From Streptomyces sp. CC208A (GTDB lineage Bacteria > Actinomycetota > Actinomycetes > Streptomycetales > Streptomycetaceae): a DNA stretch of 64,000 nt. Every line of letters begins with the position of its first letter. The first letter of the stretch is position 1. The translations under genes and the position numbers were made by a program. The stretch spans positions 1 through 64,000 of the forward strand of contig NZ_JASCXN010000001.1 in assembly GCF_030010625.1 (NCBI RefSeq), read 5' to 3'. Below are positions 51,429 through 62,698 of this stretch, one piece after another. Under the pieces are notes generated by a model that made no database searches, was not told the DNA's origin, and saw nothing but the letters and a program-made list of their open reading frames with translations.

Positions 51429-53093
51429 TCAGCTCCGGCCGCGCAGGGCGCGGTAGGCGGAGACGAGGGCCGCGGTGGAGCTGTCGAGGCCCTCGGCGGC
51501 CCCGTCACCGGTGAGGACGGGCTCGATCTTCTTGGCGAGGACCTTGCCGAGCTCGACGCCCCACTGGTCGAAGGAGTCGATGTTCCAGACGGCGCCCTGG
51601 ACGAAGACCTTGTGCTCGTAGAGCGCCACCAGCTGGCCGAGGACCGAGGGGGTGAGGGCGTCGGCGAGGACGGTGGTGGTGGGGTGGTTGCCCCGGAAGG
51701 TCTTGTGCGGGACGAGCTCCTCCGGCACGCCCTCGGCCCGTACCTCCTCGGGCGTCTTGCCGAAGGCGAGGGCCTGGGTCTGGGCGAAGAAGTTGGCCAT
51801 CAGGAGGTCGTGCTGGGCGACCAGGCCGGGCGGCAGGTCGTCGACCGGGCGGGCGAAGCCGATGAAGTCGGCGGGGATGAGCTTGGTGCCCTGGTGGATC
51901 AACTGGTAGTAGGCGTGCTGCCCGTTGGTGCCGGGGGTGCCCCAGACGACCGGTCCCGTCTGCCAGTCGACCGGCTCGCCCTGGCGGTCCACGGACTTGC
52001 CGTTGGACTCCATGTCGAGCTGCTGGAGGTAGGCGGTGAACTTGGACAGGTAGTGGGAGTACGGCAGGACGGCGTGCGACTGGGCGTCGAAGAAGCCGCC
52101 GTACCAGACGCCGAGGAGGCCGAGGAGCAGCGGCGCGTTCTCCTCCGGCGGGGCGGTGCGGAAGTGCTCGTCGACGAGGTGGAAGCCGTCGAGCATCTCG
52201 CGGAAGCGGTCCGGGCCGATGGCGATCATCAGGGAGAGGCCGATGGCGGAGTCGTACGAGTAGCGGCCGCCGACCCAGTCCCAGAACTCGAACATGTTGG
52301 CGGTGTCGATGCCGAACTCCTCGACCCGCTCGGCGTTGGTGGAGAGCGCCACGAAGTGCTTGGCGACGGCCTCCTGGCCGGTACCGAGGCCGCCGAGGAG
52401 CCAGTCGCGGGCGGAGGTCGCGTTGGTGACCGTCTCGATGGTGGTGAAGGTCTTCGAGGCGACGATGAAGAGGGTCTCGGCCGGGTCGAGGTCGCGGACG
52501 GCCTCGTGGAGGTCGGCGCCGTCGACGTTGGAGACGAAACGGAACGTCAGGTCGCGCCGGGTGTAGGAGCGCAGGACCTCGTAGGCCATGGCGGGGCCGA
52601 GGTCGGAGCCGCCGATGCCGATGTTGACGATGTTCTTGACGGGCTTGCCGGTGTGGCCGGTCCACTCGCCGGAGCGGATCCGGTCGGCGAAGCCGGCCAT
52701 CTTGTCGAGGACGGCGTGGACCTTGGGGACGACGTTCTCGCCGTCGACCTCGATCACGGCCCCGCGGGGGGCGCGCAGCGCGGTGTGGAGGACGGCCCGG
52801 TCCTCGGTGGTGTTGATCTTCTCGCCGCGGAACATGGCGTCGCGCAGCCCGGCCACGTCGGTGGCGGCGGCCAGCTCGCGCAGCAGCGTCAGGGTCTCGT
52901 CGGTGACGAGCTGCTTGGAGTAGTCCAGGTGGAGGTCGCCGACCCGCAGGGTGTAGCGGGTGCCGCGCTCCGGGTCGGCCGCGAACAGCTCGCGCAGATG
53001 GGTGCCGGACAGCTGCTCCTGGTGCTTGCCGAGAGCGGCCCACTCGGGCAGCCGGTTGAGCCTGATGCGTCCTTCAGTGGTCATTTCGGACAT
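51429..53093 (-). CDS. pgi: Glucose-6-phosphate isomerase
   Basis: A 554-residue glycolytic isomerase of the long bacterial/eukaryotic type. Seen: the phosphate-binding [31 protein letters not shown], the base-bearing [16 protein letters not shown] and the C-terminal [16 protein letters not shown] and [17 protein letters not shown] 53093 (MSEMTTEGR) is preceded by GAAG; ATG 53084 is an alternative. It links glycolysis with the pentose phosphate operon on the opposite strand. Confidence 0.95.
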   Translation of the reverse strand: MSEMTTEGRIRLNRLPEWAALGKHQEQLSGTHLRELFAADPERGTRYTLRVGDLHLDYSKQLVTDETLTLLRELAAATDVAGLRDAMFRGEKINTTEDRAVLHTALRAPRGAVIEVDGENVVPKVHAVLDKMAGFADRIRSGEWTGHTGKPVKNIVNIGIGGSDLGPAMAYEVLRSYTRRDLTFRFVSNVDGADLHEAVRDLDPAETLFIVASKTFTTIETVTNATSARDWLLGGLGTGQEAVAKHFVALSTNAERVEEFGIDTANMFEFWDWVGGRYSYDSAIGLSLMIAIGPDRFREMLDGFHLVDEHFRTAPPEENAPLLLGLLGVWYGGFFDAQSHAVLPYSHYLSKFTAYLQQLDMESNGKSVDRQGEPVDWQTGPVVWGTPGTNGQHAYYQLIHQGTKLIPADFIGFARPVDDLPPGLVAQHDLLMANFFAQTQALAFGKTPEEVRAEGVPEELVPHKTFRGNHPTTTVLADALTPSVLGQLVALYEHKVFVQGAVWNIDSFDQWGVELGKVLAKKIEPVLTGDGAAEGLDSSTAALVSAYRALRGRS

Positions 53094-53180
53094 CGCCCAC
53101 TTCTTCTCGTACGTTTCTGCCCCGCTGCCCCTCAAACCTAATTGATCGGGCGGGACGATCCGCGCCACCGGAGCCGAACA

Positions 53181-53231
53181 CGACGAAGGGCCTTGCCCGC
53201 GAACCGGGTTCGCGGGCAAGGCCCTTCGTCG
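53181..53231 (-). terminator. Very strong terminator after the RbpA-like gene
   Basis: A perfect 23-bp stem (53181-53203 with 53209-53231) closes a 5-nt loop. It lies 17 bases past the stop of the RbpA-like gene and before pgi, so it insulates the two. Confidence 0.9.
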
Positions 53232-53247
53232 GGCGTTCAGCGGCTGT

Positions 53248-53583
53248 TCAGATCTCGCCCCGGAGCTTGGCGAGCGCCTCGGCGAGGATCGCCTCGCCGT
53301 CGGCGTCGCTGCGGCGCTCGCGCACATAGGCGAGGTGCGTCTTGTACGGCTCGGTGCGCGGCGGGTCCGGCGGGTTGTCCCGGTCCTGTCCGGCCGGGAA
53401 TCCGCAGCGGGGGCAGTCCCAGGTGTCCGGGACCTGCGCGTCGCTCGCGAAACTCGGCTGGGTCTCGTGCCCGTTCGAGCACCAGAAGGAGATGCGGAGG
53501 CGCGGCGCCGACTCGCCTCGCTCGGCCTCCCCCATCGGCCCCGCTCCGACCCGGCTTCCCCGGATCGCGTTGCCACTTGCCAC
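53248..53583 (-). CDS. RbpA-family RNA polymerase-binding protein (second, RbpB-like paralogue)
   Basis: A 111-residue protein of the RbpA family, which binds RNA polymerase beta and group 1/2 sigma factors to stabilise the open complex. Seen: the N-terminal RGSR region, the core [13 protein letters not shown] with WDCPRCGFP (Cys-x3-His ... Cys-x2-Cys zinc-ribbon arrangement), a basic linker [19 protein letters not shown], and the C-terminal sigma-interacting helix [13 protein letters not shown]. The principal RbpA is normally encoded elsewhere, so this is likely the paralogue. The start is GTG 53583 with GGGAG upstream; a possible -10 TAGACT is at 53623-53628. Confidence 0.82.
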   Translation of the reverse strand: MASGNAIRGSRVGAGPMGEAERGESAPRLRISFWCSNGHETQPSFASDAQVPDTWDCPRCGFPAGQDRDNPPDPPRTEPYKTHLAYVRERRSDADGEAILAEALAKLRGEI

Positions 53584-53660
53584 GGTCGTAACTCCCTGCG
53601 TGATGGTGCTCGAAGATGCCCCAGTCTACGGAAGGCCCAACGCGCGTCCAGTGTGCGGAG

Positions 53661-53891
53661 TTACCCGTCCAGCTTCATGAGCAGACCAAGTACGACAATG
53701 CACGCGAACCACAGCAGGCCGACCACGACGGTGATCCGGTCCAGGTTGCGCTCGGCGACCGAGGAGCCGCCGACGGAGGACTGCATGCCGCCACCGAACA
53801 TGTCGGAGAGACCGCCGCCCTTGCCCTTGTGCATCAGCACCAGCAGCATCAGCAGCGCGCTGAAGACGATCAGGGCGATCGAGAACCCCAT
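53661..53891 (-). CDS. secG: Preprotein translocase subunit SecG
   Basis: A 76-residue membrane protein with two helices (about residues 2-22 and 52-72) joined by a Gly-rich cytoplasmic loop (KGKGGGLSDMFGGG). This is typical SecG, which assists SecYE in protein export. ATG 53891 (MGFSIALIVFS) is preferred over GTG 53897. It lies between tpiA and the RbpA-like gene, the standard streptomycete position downstream of tpiA, but a hairpin separates it from tpiA. Confidence 0.93.
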   Translation of the reverse strand: MGFSIALIVFSALLMLLVLMHKGKGGGLSDMFGGGMQSSVGGSSVAERNLDRITVVVGLLWFACIVVLGLLMKLDG

Positions 53892-53931
53892 AACCACGGC
53901 TGGACCAACTTCCTCGGAGCTTGATAAGGGA

Positions 53932-53959
53932 CGGGGGCCGGGCGCCTGCCCGACCCCCG
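53932..53959 (-). terminator. Terminator after tpiA
   Basis: CGGGGGCCGGGC (53932-53943) pairs with GCCCGACCCCCG (53948-53959) with one mismatch and a 4-nt loop. On the minus strand it is followed by TCCCTTAT. It separates gap-pgk-tpiA from secG, perhaps incompletely. Confidence 0.7.
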
Positions 53960-53995
53960 CAAGGGTACGACGGATCCCTCCGCCGCTCTACATCG

Positions 53996-54772
53996 TCACT
54001 GGTCGCGGAAGCGCACGATCTTGACGAACTCGTCCGCGTCCAGCGAGGCGCCGCCGACCAGGGCGCCGTCGATGTCGGGCTGCGCCATGATCTCGGCGAC
54101 GTTGCCGCTCTTGACGGAGCCACCGTACTGGATGCGGATCTTGTCGGCGACGTCCTGCGAGTACAGCTCGGCGAGCTTGCCGCGGATCGCCCCGCAGACC
54201 TCCTGGGCGTCGCCGGCGCCGCAGACCTTGCCGGTGCCGATGGCCCAGACCGGCTCGTACGCGATCACGATCGTCTCGGCCTGCTCGGCCGGGACGTCCT
54301 TCAGGCCGCCCTCGACCTGGGCGAGGGTGTGCGGGACGGCGTTGCCGGCCTCGCGCACGTCCAGTTCCTCGCCGACGCAGAGGATCGGGGTGATGCCGTG
54401 GGCGAAGGCGGCCTTCACCTTGGCGTTGCAGAGCTCGTCGGTCTCGGCGTGGTACTGGCGGCGCTCGGAGTGGCCGACGGCGACGAAGCCGGTGTTCAGC
54501 TTGGCGAGCATGGCGCCGGAGATCTCACCGGTGTACGCGCCGGACTCGTGGGCCGACAGGTCCTGGGCGCCGTACTTGATCTTGAGCTTGTCGCCCTCGA
54601 TCAGGGTCTGCACGGAGCGCAGGTCGGTGAAGGGGACGAGGACGGCGACCTCGACGGCGTCGTAGTCCTTGTCGGTGAGGGTGAAGGCGAGCTTCTGGAC
54701 GTGGGCGATGGCCTCCAGGTGGTTGAGGTTCATCTTCCAGTTGCCCGCCATCAGCGGGGTGCGGGTGCTCAT
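53996..54772 (-). CDS. tpiA: Triosephosphate isomerase
   Basis: A 258-residue TIM-barrel glycolytic enzyme. Seen: GNWKMNLNH with the substrate lysine, GHSERRQYH with the catalytic histidine, the catalytic-glutamate loop [12 protein letters not shown] and [11 protein letters not shown] 54772 lies 7 bases after the pgk stop, so the two are one transcript. All catalytic residues are present. Confidence 0.96.
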   Translation of the reverse strand: MSTRTPLMAGNWKMNLNHLEAIAHVQKLAFTLTDKDYDAVEVAVLVPFTDLRSVQTLIEGDKLKIKYGAQDLSAHESGAYTGEISGAMLAKLNTGFVAVGHSERRQYHAETDELCNAKVKAAFAHGITPILCVGEELDVREAGNAVPHTLAQVEGGLKDVPAEQAETIVIAYEPVWAIGTGKVCGAGDAQEVCGAIRGKLAELYSQDVADKIRIQYGGSVKSGNVAEIMAQPDIDGALVGGASLDADEFVKIVRFRDQ

Positions 54773-54779
54773 CAGGGGA

Positions 54780-55991
54780 TCAGTCCTCCAGTGCGACGAG
54801 GCCGGGGAGCTGCTTGCCCTCGAGGTATTCGAGGGAGGCACCGCCACCGGTCGAGATGTGGCCGAAAGCGTTCTCGTCGAAGCCCAGCAGCCGGACGGCC
54901 GCGGCGGAGTCGCCGCCGCCGACCACGGTGAAGGCCGGGGAGTCGACGAGCGCCTGGGCGACGGCCCTGGTGCCCTCGGCGTAGTCGGGGTGCTCGAAGA
55001 CGCCCATCGGACCGTTCCAGAAGACGGTGGCCGCGTCGGCGAGCTTCGAGGCGTACAGCTTGCGGGTCTCCGGACCGATGTCCAGGCCCTCCTGGTCGGC
55101 CGGGATGGCGTCCGCGGCGACGGCGGTGGGATTGGCCGGGGCCTTGGTCCTGAGGTCCGGGAACTCCGGGGAGACCAGGACGTCGACGGGGAGGACGAAC
55201 TCCACGCCGCGGTCCTTGGCGCGCTTCAGGTACTCCTGGACGGCCGGGATCTGGTCCTCCTGGAGGAGGGAGATGCCGACCTCGTGGCCCTGGGCCTTGA
55301 GGAAGGTGTAGGCCATGCCGCCGCCGACGAGGATGCGGTCGGCCTTCTCCAGGAGGTGGTCGATCACGCCGAGCTTGTCGGAGACCTTGGCGCCGCCGAG
55401 GACGACCGCGTACGGCCGCCGGACGTCCTCCGTCAGCTTCTTGAGGACGCCGACCTCGGTGGCGATGAGGTAGCCGGCGGCGTGCGGGAGCTTGCCCGGC
55501 AGGTCGTAGACCGAGGCGTGCTTGCGGTGGACGGCGCCGAAGCCGTCGCCGACGTAGAGGTCGGCGAGGGCGGCCAGCTGCTCCGCGAAGGCCTCGCGCT
55601 CGGCGTCGTCCTTCGAGGTCTCGCCGGCGTTGAAGCGCAGGTTCTCGATGACGGCCACGCCGCCGTCGGCGAGGCCCGCGACGGTCGCCCGCGCGGACTC
55701 GCCGACGGTGTCGGTGGCGAAGGCCACCTCGGTGCCGAGCAGTTCGCCGAGCCGCGCGGCGGCCGGGGCGAGGGAGAACGCCGGGTCCGGGGCGCCCTTG
55801 GGGCGGCCCAGGTGGGAGGCGACCACGACCCGGGCGCCCGCGTCGGCGAGCGCCTTGACCGTGGGGACGACGGCGCGGATGCGGCCGTCGTCGGTGATGG
55901 TGGTGCCGTCGAGCGGCACGTTGAGATCGGCGCGGACGAACACCCGCTTGCCCTCGACGCCCTCGCCGAGAAGCTCGTCGATCGTCTTCAT
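54780..55991 (-). CDS. pgk: Phosphoglycerate kinase
   Basis: A 403-residue ATP-producing glycolytic kinase. Seen: [24 protein letters not shown], the [13 protein letters not shown] hinge region, [10 protein letters not shown] and the nucleotide-binding [14 protein letters not shown] 55991 ([11 protein letters not shown]) is chosen. It lies 117 bases after gap, with an imperfect hairpin between, and 7 bases before tpiA. Confidence 0.96.
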   Translation of the reverse strand: MKTIDELLGEGVEGKRVFVRADLNVPLDGTTITDDGRIRAVVPTVKALADAGARVVVASHLGRPKGAPDPAFSLAPAAARLGELLGTEVAFATDTVGESARATVAGLADGGVAVIENLRFNAGETSKDDAEREAFAEQLAALADLYVGDGFGAVHRKHASVYDLPGKLPHAAGYLIATEVGVLKKLTEDVRRPYAVVLGGAKVSDKLGVIDHLLEKADRILVGGGMAYTFLKAQGHEVGISLLQEDQIPAVQEYLKRAKDRGVEFVLPVDVLVSPEFPDLRTKAPANPTAVAADAIPADQEGLDIGPETRKLYASKLADAATVFWNGPMGVFEHPDYAEGTRAVAQALVDSPAFTVVGGGDSAAAVRLLGFDENAFGHISTGGGASLEYLEGKQLPGLVALED

Positions 55992-56031
55992 CTGTTCACT
56001 GACTCCTTGGTACGCGGTGGAGCACACGAGA

Positions 56032-56071
56032 CAGGGCCCGCGCAGCGCTCCGTCGCGCTGCCCGAGCCCTG
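56032..56071 (-). other. Imperfect hairpin between gap and pgk
   Basis: A 7-bp perfect inner stem GCAGCGC/GCGCTGC (56042-56048 with 56055-56061) is extended outward by about eight more pairs with two mismatches. It may attenuate or process the gap-pgk transcript, allowing different levels of the two enzymes. Confidence 0.45.
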
Positions 56072-56108
56072 CTCACATCGAAAGCCTGCCCTGCTGAACC
56101 CTAGTACC

Positions 56109-57134
<1,026 letters not shown>

Positions 57135-57142
57135 TTAGGAAA

Positions 57143-57167
57143 CGCCGGGTGAAATGTCACACCGGCG
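57143..57167 (-). promoter_or_regulatory. Hairpin in the gap mRNA leader
   Basis: CGCCGG (57143-57148) pairs with CCGGCG (57162-57167), and GTG/CAC extends the stem inward past a one-base bulge. It lies 24 bases upstream of the GTG start, just before the ribosome-binding site. It could affect mRNA stability or initiation. Confidence 0.4.
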
Positions 57168-57205
57168 AGCTCTTGATTTTTTTGGGATGTCCCCGACCGC
57201 TTATG

Positions 57206-57211
57206 ACCCTA
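57206..57211 (-). promoter_or_regulatory. Probable -10 of the gap promoter
   Basis: The minus strand reads TAGGGT here. A TGTCAC 19 bases upstream is the only -35 candidate. Transcription would start near 57199. Confidence 0.45.
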
Positions 57212-57294
57212 CCTCTCCGGGAAGGCCGGAGTGACATCGAGCGCAGCCGTTCGAGCCCGGAGAGCAAGGACGGAAAAGACCCGAAAAGGCCGAT

Positions 57295-57322
57295 GGCCCG
57301 CACCTGTCGACAGGTACGGGCC
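57295..57322. other. Near-perfect 28-bp palindrome
   Basis: The two 14-base halves GGCCCGCACCTGTC and GACAGGTACGGGCC are reverse complements except for one position, with no spacer. As RNA it would form a 12-bp stem with a TCGA loop, and as DNA it could be a dimeric protein site. It sits between the gap promoter and the whiA terminator. Confidence 0.6.
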
Positions 57323-57425
57323 GCCAGGGGAGTTTCACCCCCGTCACGCTCCGTCAGCGGCGGGGGACCGGCCGAGGGAGGCGGTGGCCCTTCTCGCGGG
57401 GCACGGTCGGGCGTACGAACGGAAC

Positions 57426-57452
57426 TGCCGGTGCCTCAGAAAGGCACCGGCA
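57426..57452 (-). terminator. Terminator of the uvrC-rapZ-yvcK-whiA operon
   Basis: A perfect 11-bp stem (57426-57436 with 57442-57452) closes a CAGAA loop, about 50 bases after the whiA stop. Confidence 0.8.
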
Positions 57453-57500
57453 GGCCGGAGTTCGGTCGGTCCGCAGGGGGCGTCCCGCGCGGCGGCGGGC

Positions 57501-58490
57501 TCAGCCGGCCAGGCTCTCGTCCAGCTCCTCCGTCAGGTTCGACTCGGTGCCGGGGATGCCCAGGTCCTGCGCCCGCTTGTCGGCCATGGCGAGCAGCCGG
57601 CGGATCCGGCCGGCCACCGCGTCCTTGGTGAGCGGCGGGTCGGCGAGGGCGCCCAGCTCCTCCAGGGAGGCCTGCTTGTGCTCCATGCGGAGCCGGCCTG
57701 CGGCGGCGAGGTGCTCGGGGACCTCCTCGCCCAGGATCTCCAGGGCGCGCTGCACCCGGGCGCCGGCGGCGACGGCGGCGCGGGCCGAGCGGCGCAGGTT
57801 GGCGTCGTCGAAGTTGGCCAGGCGGTTGGCGGTGGCGCGGACCTCGCGGCGCATCCGCCGCTCCTCCCAGGCCAGCACCGACTCGTGCGCGCCGAGCCGG
57901 GTCAGCAGGGCGCCGATCGCGTCGCCGTCGCGGACCACGACCCGGTCCACGCCGCGGACCTCGCGGGCCTTGGCGGCGATGGAGAGCCGACGGGCGGCGC
58001 CGACGAGGGCGAGCGCGGCCTCCGGTCCCGGGCAGGTGACCTCCAGGGAGGAGGAGCGGCCGGGCTCGGTCAGCGAGCCGTGGGCGAGGAAGGCCCCGCG
58101 CCAGGCCGCCTCGGCGTCACAGGTGGCCCCGGAGACCACCTGCGGCGGGAGGCCCCGGATGGGGCGGCCCCGGCCGTCGACCAGGCCCGTCTGGCGGGCC
58201 AGCTGGTCGCCGCCGGCGACCACCCGCACCACGAAGCGGGAGCCGCGGCGCAGCCCGCCGGGGGCCATCACGATCAGCTCCGAGCTGTGCCCGAAGATCT
58301 CCAGGACGTCCCGCTTCAGCCGCCGGGCCGCCATCGCCGTGTCGAGCTCCGCCTCGATCACGATCCGGCCGCTGACCAGGTGCAGACCGCCCGCGAACCG
58401 CAGGATCGACGAGACCTCCGACTTCCTGCAGCAGGTCCGGGTGACGGGAAGCCGGGAGATCTCGTCCTTCACCGCTGCCGTCATCGCCAT
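57501..58490 (-). CDS. whiA: Sporulation/cell-division regulator WhiA
   Basis: A 329-residue DNA-binding protein with an N-terminal LAGLIDADG-like (degenerate homing-endonuclease) domain and a C-terminal helix-turn-helix. In Streptomyces WhiA works with WhiB to switch on ftsZ and other genes that turn aerial hyphae into spores. Seen: [55 protein letters not shown], and the HTH in [24 protein letters not shown] 58490 gives the full family N-terminus; ATG 58484 would give an ATGA overlap with yvcK and is equally likely. It is the last gene of a four-gene coupled operon. Confidence 0.96.
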   Translation of the reverse strand: MAMTAAVKDEISRLPVTRTCCRKSEVSSILRFAGGLHLVSGRIVIEAELDTAMAARRLKRDVLEIFGHSSELIVMAPGGLRRGSRFVVRVVAGGDQLARQTGLVDGRGRPIRGLPPQVVSGATCDAEAAWRGAFLAHGSLTEPGRSSSLEVTCPGPEAALALVGAARRLSIAAKAREVRGVDRVVVRDGDAIGALLTRLGAHESVLAWEERRMRREVRATANRLANFDDANLRRSARAAVAAGARVQRALEILGEEVPEHLAAAGRLRMEHKQASLEELGALADPPLTKDAVAGRIRRLLAMADKRAQDLGIPGTESNLTEELDESLAG

Positions 58491-59521
58491 GGGCCGATCC
58501 TTCCATGCATCCGAAAAATACGGTCGTACGCGGCGGCCAACCGCTCCGGGTCGTGCTTCGGAGCGCCGTCGGCGCGGGCCACCGGTGCCAGCTCCAGCGC
58601 GGCGCCGAGCCGCTTGGCGGCGTCGACGAGGGGCTCCCTGGCTGACACGTCGGGCACGGCGGCCTCGTCGGCCAGCACCACGTCCAGGGCGAGTTTAGGG
58701 GCGTGTCGTCCCAAAACCTCCAAATGACGCTGCGGGGAGAAGCCGTCGGTTTCTCCTGGCTGGGGCGCGAGGTTCAGCGAGAGCACCTTGCGGGCCTTGG
58801 TCTCGATCAGGGCGTCGAGGAGTTCGGGCACGAGCAGGTGCGGGATCACCGAGGAGAACCAGGAGCCGGGGCCGAGCACCACCCAGTCGGCGTCGAGGAC
58901 CGCCGCGACGGCCTCCGGGACGGCCGGCGGGTCGTGCGGCACCAGGTGCACGGACTGCACCTCGCCGGGGGTGAGCGCCACGGTGGCCTGGCCGCGCACG
59001 GTGTCCACGTCCTCCGGGCGCTCCGGGTCGTGCCCCTTGACCAGGGCCTGGAGCTCCAGCGGCACGGCGGACATGGGCAGCACCCGGCCCTGGGCGCCGA
59101 GCAGCCGGCCGACCAGGTCCAGGGCCTGCACGGGGTCGCCGCCCAGCTGCTCCCAGAGGGCGACGATCAGCAGGTTGCCGACGGCGTGGCCGCCCATCTC
59201 GCCCTTGGACCGGAAGCGGTGCTGGATGACCCGGGCCCAGGTCTGGCCCCAGTCGTCGTCGCCGCAGAGCGCGGCGAGCGCCTTGCGCAGGTCGCCGGGG
59301 GGCAGCACGCCCAGCTCCTCGCGGAGCCGGCCGCTGGAGCCCCCGTCGTCGGCGACGGTGACGACGGCGGTGAGGTCGCCGGTGATCCGCCGGAGGGAGG
59401 CGAGGGAGGCGGAGAGTCCCATGCCGCCGCCGAGGGCGACGACCTTCGGCTGGGCGCCGCGCCTGCGGAGCGTCCGCCGCACCGAGAGGGTGGAGGAGGT
59501 ACGCCGGCGGTACGGCTTCAC
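58481..59521 (-). CDS. yvcK: Gluconeogenesis/morphogenesis factor YvcK (CofD-like)
   Basis: A 346-residue protein of the YvcK/GlmR family, related to the CofD phosphotransferase fold. It binds UDP-sugars and influences cell-wall synthesis and carbon use in other Gram-positives. Seen: [39 protein letters not shown], [12 protein letters not shown], [13 protein letters not shown] and [20 protein letters not shown] basic N-terminal extension (about 25 residues) precedes the fold. GTG 59521 overlaps the rapZ stop (GTGA), and the end overlaps whiA. Confidence 0.94.
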   Translation of the reverse strand: MKPYRRRTSSTLSVRRTLRRRGAQPKVVALGGGMGLSASLASLRRITGDLTAVVTVADDGGSSGRLREELGVLPPGDLRKALAALCGDDDWGQTWARVIQHRFRSKGEMGGHAVGNLLIVALWEQLGGDPVQALDLVGRLLGAQGRVLPMSAVPLELQALVKGHDPERPEDVDTVRGQATVALTPGEVQSVHLVPHDPPAVPEAVAAVLDADWVVLGPGSWFSSVIPHLLVPELLDALIETKARKVLSLNLAPQPGETDGFSPQRHLEVLGRHAPKLALDVVLADEAAVPDVSAREPLVDAAKRLGAALELAPVARADGAPKHDPERLAAAYDRIFRMHGRIGPWR

Positions 59522-60498
59522 TCGCGCCCCATGTCGCGGTGGACGACCACGGTCTCGACGCCCTCGGCGGCGAGGCGGGCGGCGAGCTTCTCTGCGGTGG
59601 CGACGGAGCGGTGCTTGCCTCCGGTGCAGCCGACGGCGATGGTCACGTACCGCTTGCCCTCGCGGCGGTAGCCGGCGGCGATCAGCTGGAGCAGCTCGGT
59701 GTAGCGGTCCAGGAACTCCTTGGCGCCGGGCTGGTTGTAGACGTAGTTCGCGACCTCCTCGTTGAGGCCGGTGTACGGGCGCAGCTCGGGGACCCAGTGC
59801 GGGTTGGGCAGGAAGCGCATGTCGACGACGAGGTCGGCGTCGACCGGCAGGCCGTACTTGAAGCCGAAGGACATGACGGTGGCCCGCAGCTCGGGCTCCT
59901 CCTCGCCGGCGAACTGGGCGTCCATCTTGGCGCGCAGTTCGTGGACGTTGAGGCTGGAGGTGTCGATGACCAGGTCGGCGTCGCCGCGCAGCTCGCGCAG
60001 CAGGTCGCGCTCGGCGGCGATGCCGTCGACGATGCGGCCGTCGCCCTGGAGGGGGTGGGGGCGGCGGACCGACTCGAAGCGGCGGACCAGGGCCTCGTCG
60101 GAGGACTCCAGGAAGACGATCCGGCGGGTGACCTGCTTGGCTTCGAGGTCGGCGAGGGACTCCCGCAGGGCGTCGAAGAACTGCCGGCCGCGGACGTCGA
60201 CGACGACCGCGATCCGGGCGACGTTGCCCTGGGAGCGGGCGCCGAGCTCCACCATGGTGGGGATCAGCGCGGGCGGCAGGTTGTCGACGACGAACCAGCC
60301 CAGGTCCTCCAGGCACTTCGCCGCGGTGGACCGGCCGGCGCCGGACATGCCGGAGATGATCACCAGCTCGGGGATGGCCGCCTCGGCGCCGTTGTCGCCC
60401 GCGGTCTCCTTCGTGCCCGTACTCACGTGTCCTGCTCCGTCTTCTCGGTGGTGCCCGTCGTGCGTGTGGTGCCCGTCGCCGGGGTGGCGCTCGGTCAT
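59518..60498 (-). CDS. rapZ: RapZ family nucleotide-binding protein
   Basis: A 326-residue P-loop protein of the RapZ/YvcJ family. In E. coli RapZ guides RNase E to the GlmZ small RNA; in Gram-positives the role is less clear. Seen: the P-loop [42 protein letters not shown] and the C-terminal [17 protein letters not shown]. The first 40 residues are an extension with seven histidines in the first 24, unlike the compact family start. ATG 60498 overlaps the uvrC stop (ATGA); an internal GTG ([10 protein letters not shown]) would remove the His-rich part. Confidence 0.93.
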   Translation of the reverse strand: MTERHPGDGHHTHDGHHREDGAGHVSTGTKETAGDNGAEAAIPELVIISGMSGAGRSTAAKCLEDLGWFVVDNLPPALIPTMVELGARSQGNVARIAVVVDVRGRQFFDALRESLADLEAKQVTRRIVFLESSDEALVRRFESVRRPHPLQGDGRIVDGIAAERDLLRELRGDADLVIDTSSLNVHELRAKMDAQFAGEEEPELRATVMSFGFKYGLPVDADLVVDMRFLPNPHWVPELRPYTGLNEEVANYVYNQPGAKEFLDRYTELLQLIAAGYRREGKRYVTIAVGCTGGKHRSVATAEKLAARLAAEGVETVVVHRDMGRE

Positions 60499-62477
60499 GC
60501 GGTGGTGCCCCCGTCGTCTTCCATGATCTCTCCTGTGGCCGTGTTCACGGCGGGTGCGGCGGGGGCCGCCCGGGCCAGGGCCACGGCGACCGCCTCCGCG
60601 GTCTTCCGGCCGAAGCCGGGGACCTCACAGATCTGCTCGATTGTCGCCTGCTTCAGCCGCTTCACCGAGCCGAAATGCTTGATCAGGGCCTGCTTGCGCG
60701 TGTCGCCGAGGCCGGGGACGGCGTCGAGGGGGCTGCTCCGCAGCCGTTTGGTCCGCTTGGACCGCTGGTAGCGGATGGCGAAGTCGTGAGCCGTGTCACG
60801 GACCCGCTGGAGGAGGTACAGGCCCTCGCTGGAGCGGGGCAGCACCACGGGGTCGTCCTCACCGGGCAGCCAGACCTCCTCCAGGCGCTTGGCGAGCCCG
60901 CAGACGGCGATGTCGTCGATGCCGAGCTCGTCGAGGGCGCGGCGGGCGGCGGCGACCTGCGGCTGTCCGCCGTCGACGACGACGAGCTGCGGCGGGTAGG
61001 CGAAGCGCTTGGGCCGGCCTTCCTCGCCGGACTCGTCCACGGGGACCTCGCCGGCCTCGCCCCACTCCCCCGTCCTCTCCTTCTCGGCGAGGTAGCGCCG
61101 GAAGCGGCGGCTGATCACCTCGTGCATGGACCGGACGTCGTCCTGTCCCTCGAAGGTCTTGATCTGGAAGCGGCGGTACTCGCTCTTGCGGGGCAGCCCG
61201 TCCTCGAAGACGACCATGGAGGCGACGACGTCCTCGCCCTGGAGGTGGGAGATGTCGAAGCACTCGATGCGCAGCGGCGCCGAGTCCAGGTCCAGGGCCT
61301 CGGCGATCTCCTCCAGGGCCCGGGAGCGGGTGGTGAGGTCACCGGCCCGCTTGGTCTTGTGCAGCGCGAGGGCCTGCTGGGCGTTGCGCGCGACGGTCGC
61401 CATCAGGTCCTTCTTGTCGCCGCGCTGCGGGATCCGCAGGGAGACGTTCGCCCCGCGGCGGCCGGTGAGCCAGGCGGTGACGGCCTCGGCGTCGTCCGGC
61501 AGGGCGGGGACCAGGACCTCCTTGGGGACGGCGTCGCCGCTCTCCTCGCCGTACAGCTGCTGGAGGGCGTGCTCGACGAGTCCGGCGGTGTCGACGGCCT
61601 CGACCTTGTCGGTGACCCAGCCGCGCTGGCCGCGGACCCGGCCGCCGCGGACGTGGAAGATCTGGACGGCGGCCTCCAGTTCGTCCTCGGCGAGGGCGAT
61701 GAGGTCGGCGTCGGTGGCGTCGGCGAGGACGACGGCGTTCTTCTCCATGGCCCGGCGCAGGGCCTCCATGTCGTCGCGGAGCCGGGCGGCCCTCTCGTAC
61801 TCCATCTCCTCGGCCGCCTCCGTCATCCGCTTCTCCAGGCGGCGGAGGTAGGTGCCGGTGCGGCCGGCCATGAAGTCGCAGAACTCCTCGGCGAGTTCGC
61901 GGTGCTCCTCGGGCGTGACCCGGCCGACGCAGGGCGCCGAGCACTTGCCGATGTAGCCGAGCAGGCAGGGCCGTCCGGCCGAGGCTGCGTTCCGGAACAC
62001 GCCCGCCGAGCAGGTCCGTACGGGGAAGACCCGCAGCATCAGGTCGACGGTCTCGCGGATCGCCCACGCGTGCGCGTACGGCCCGAAGTACCGCACGCCC
62101 TTCTTCTTGTGCCCGCGCATGACCTGGACGCGGGGGAACTCCTCGTTCAGCGTGACCGCGAGGTAGGGGTAGCTCTTGTCGTCCCGGTACTTCACGTTGA
62201 ACCGGGGGTCGTACTCCTTGATCCAGGAGTACTCCAGCTGAAGCGCCTCCACCTCGGTGGAGACGACGGTCCACTCCACGGAGGCGGCCGTGGTCACCAT
62301 GGTGGCGGTCCGCGGGTGCAGGTTCACGAGCGGCTGGAAGTAGTTCGCCAGCCGCTGTTTGAGGGACTTCGCCTTCCCGACGTAGATCACTCGCCGGTGC
62401 TCGTCCCGGAACTTGTAGACCCCCGGCGAGTCGGGGATCTGCCCCGGCGCGGGGCGGTAGCTGGAGGGGTCGGCCAT
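60495..62477 (-). CDS. uvrC: Excinuclease ABC subunit C
   Basis: A 660-residue nucleotide-excision-repair nuclease that makes both incisions around damage marked by UvrA and UvrB. In order: GIY-YIG domain (about residues 10-95, [10 protein letters not shown] and [11 protein letters not shown]), UvrB-binding UVR motif (about 205-240), the RNase H-like C-terminal nuclease ([34 protein letters not shown]) and a tandem HhH (about 595-645, [34 protein letters not shown]). On the minus strand TAGGGT (62485-62490) ends seven bases before ATG 62477, which suggests a leaderless mRNA. It heads the operon with rapZ, yvcK and whiA. Confidence 0.95.
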   Translation of the reverse strand: MADPSSYRPAPGQIPDSPGVYKFRDEHRRVIYVGKAKSLKQRLANYFQPLVNLHPRTATMVTTAASVEWTVVSTEVEALQLEYSWIKEYDPRFNVKYRDDKSYPYLAVTLNEEFPRVQVMRGHKKKGVRYFGPYAHAWAIRETVDLMLRVFPVRTCSAGVFRNAASAGRPCLLGYIGKCSAPCVGRVTPEEHRELAEEFCDFMAGRTGTYLRRLEKRMTEAAEEMEYERAARLRDDMEALRRAMEKNAVVLADATDADLIALAEDELEAAVQIFHVRGGRVRGQRGWVTDKVEAVDTAGLVEHALQQLYGEESGDAVPKEVLVPALPDDAEAVTAWLTGRRGANVSLRIPQRGDKKDLMATVARNAQQALALHKTKRAGDLTTRSRALEEIAEALDLDSAPLRIECFDISHLQGEDVVASMVVFEDGLPRKSEYRRFQIKTFEGQDDVRSMHEVISRRFRRYLAEKERTGEWGEAGEVPVDESGEEGRPKRFAYPPQLVVVDGGQPQVAAARRALDELGIDDIAVCGLAKRLEEVWLPGEDDPVVLPRSSEGLYLLQRVRDTAHDFAIRYQRSKRTKRLRSSPLDAVPGLGDTRKQALIKHFGSVKRLKQATIEQICEVPGFGRKTAEAVAVALARAAPAAPAVNTATGEIMEDDGGTTA

Positions 62478-62611
62478 GCTCCCCACCCTACTGGCGGCGA
62501 CCGACACGGAGGGTTGTCGCGCGGGCGCTCCGGGCGGGCGGGGAGGGGCCGGTGCGGGGGTACGGGGCCGGGGCGGGGGTGTCCCCGGGGGTCCCGCGTC
62601 GGGTGCGGGCC

Positions 62612-62634
62612 CGGGCCGCCTTGCGGGCGGCCCG
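62612..62634 (-). terminator. Hairpin downstream of the exported-protein gene
   Basis: CGGGCCGCC (62612-62620) pairs with GGCGGCCCG (62626-62634) across a 5-nt loop, 65 bases after the stop of the minus-strand gene. Confidence 0.65.
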
Positions 62635-62698
62635 AGCCGTGCGTGCCGTTAGCGGCCTCGTGAGCCGGTTCCCGCCCCGGTCCGGACGGTCCGGAGGG

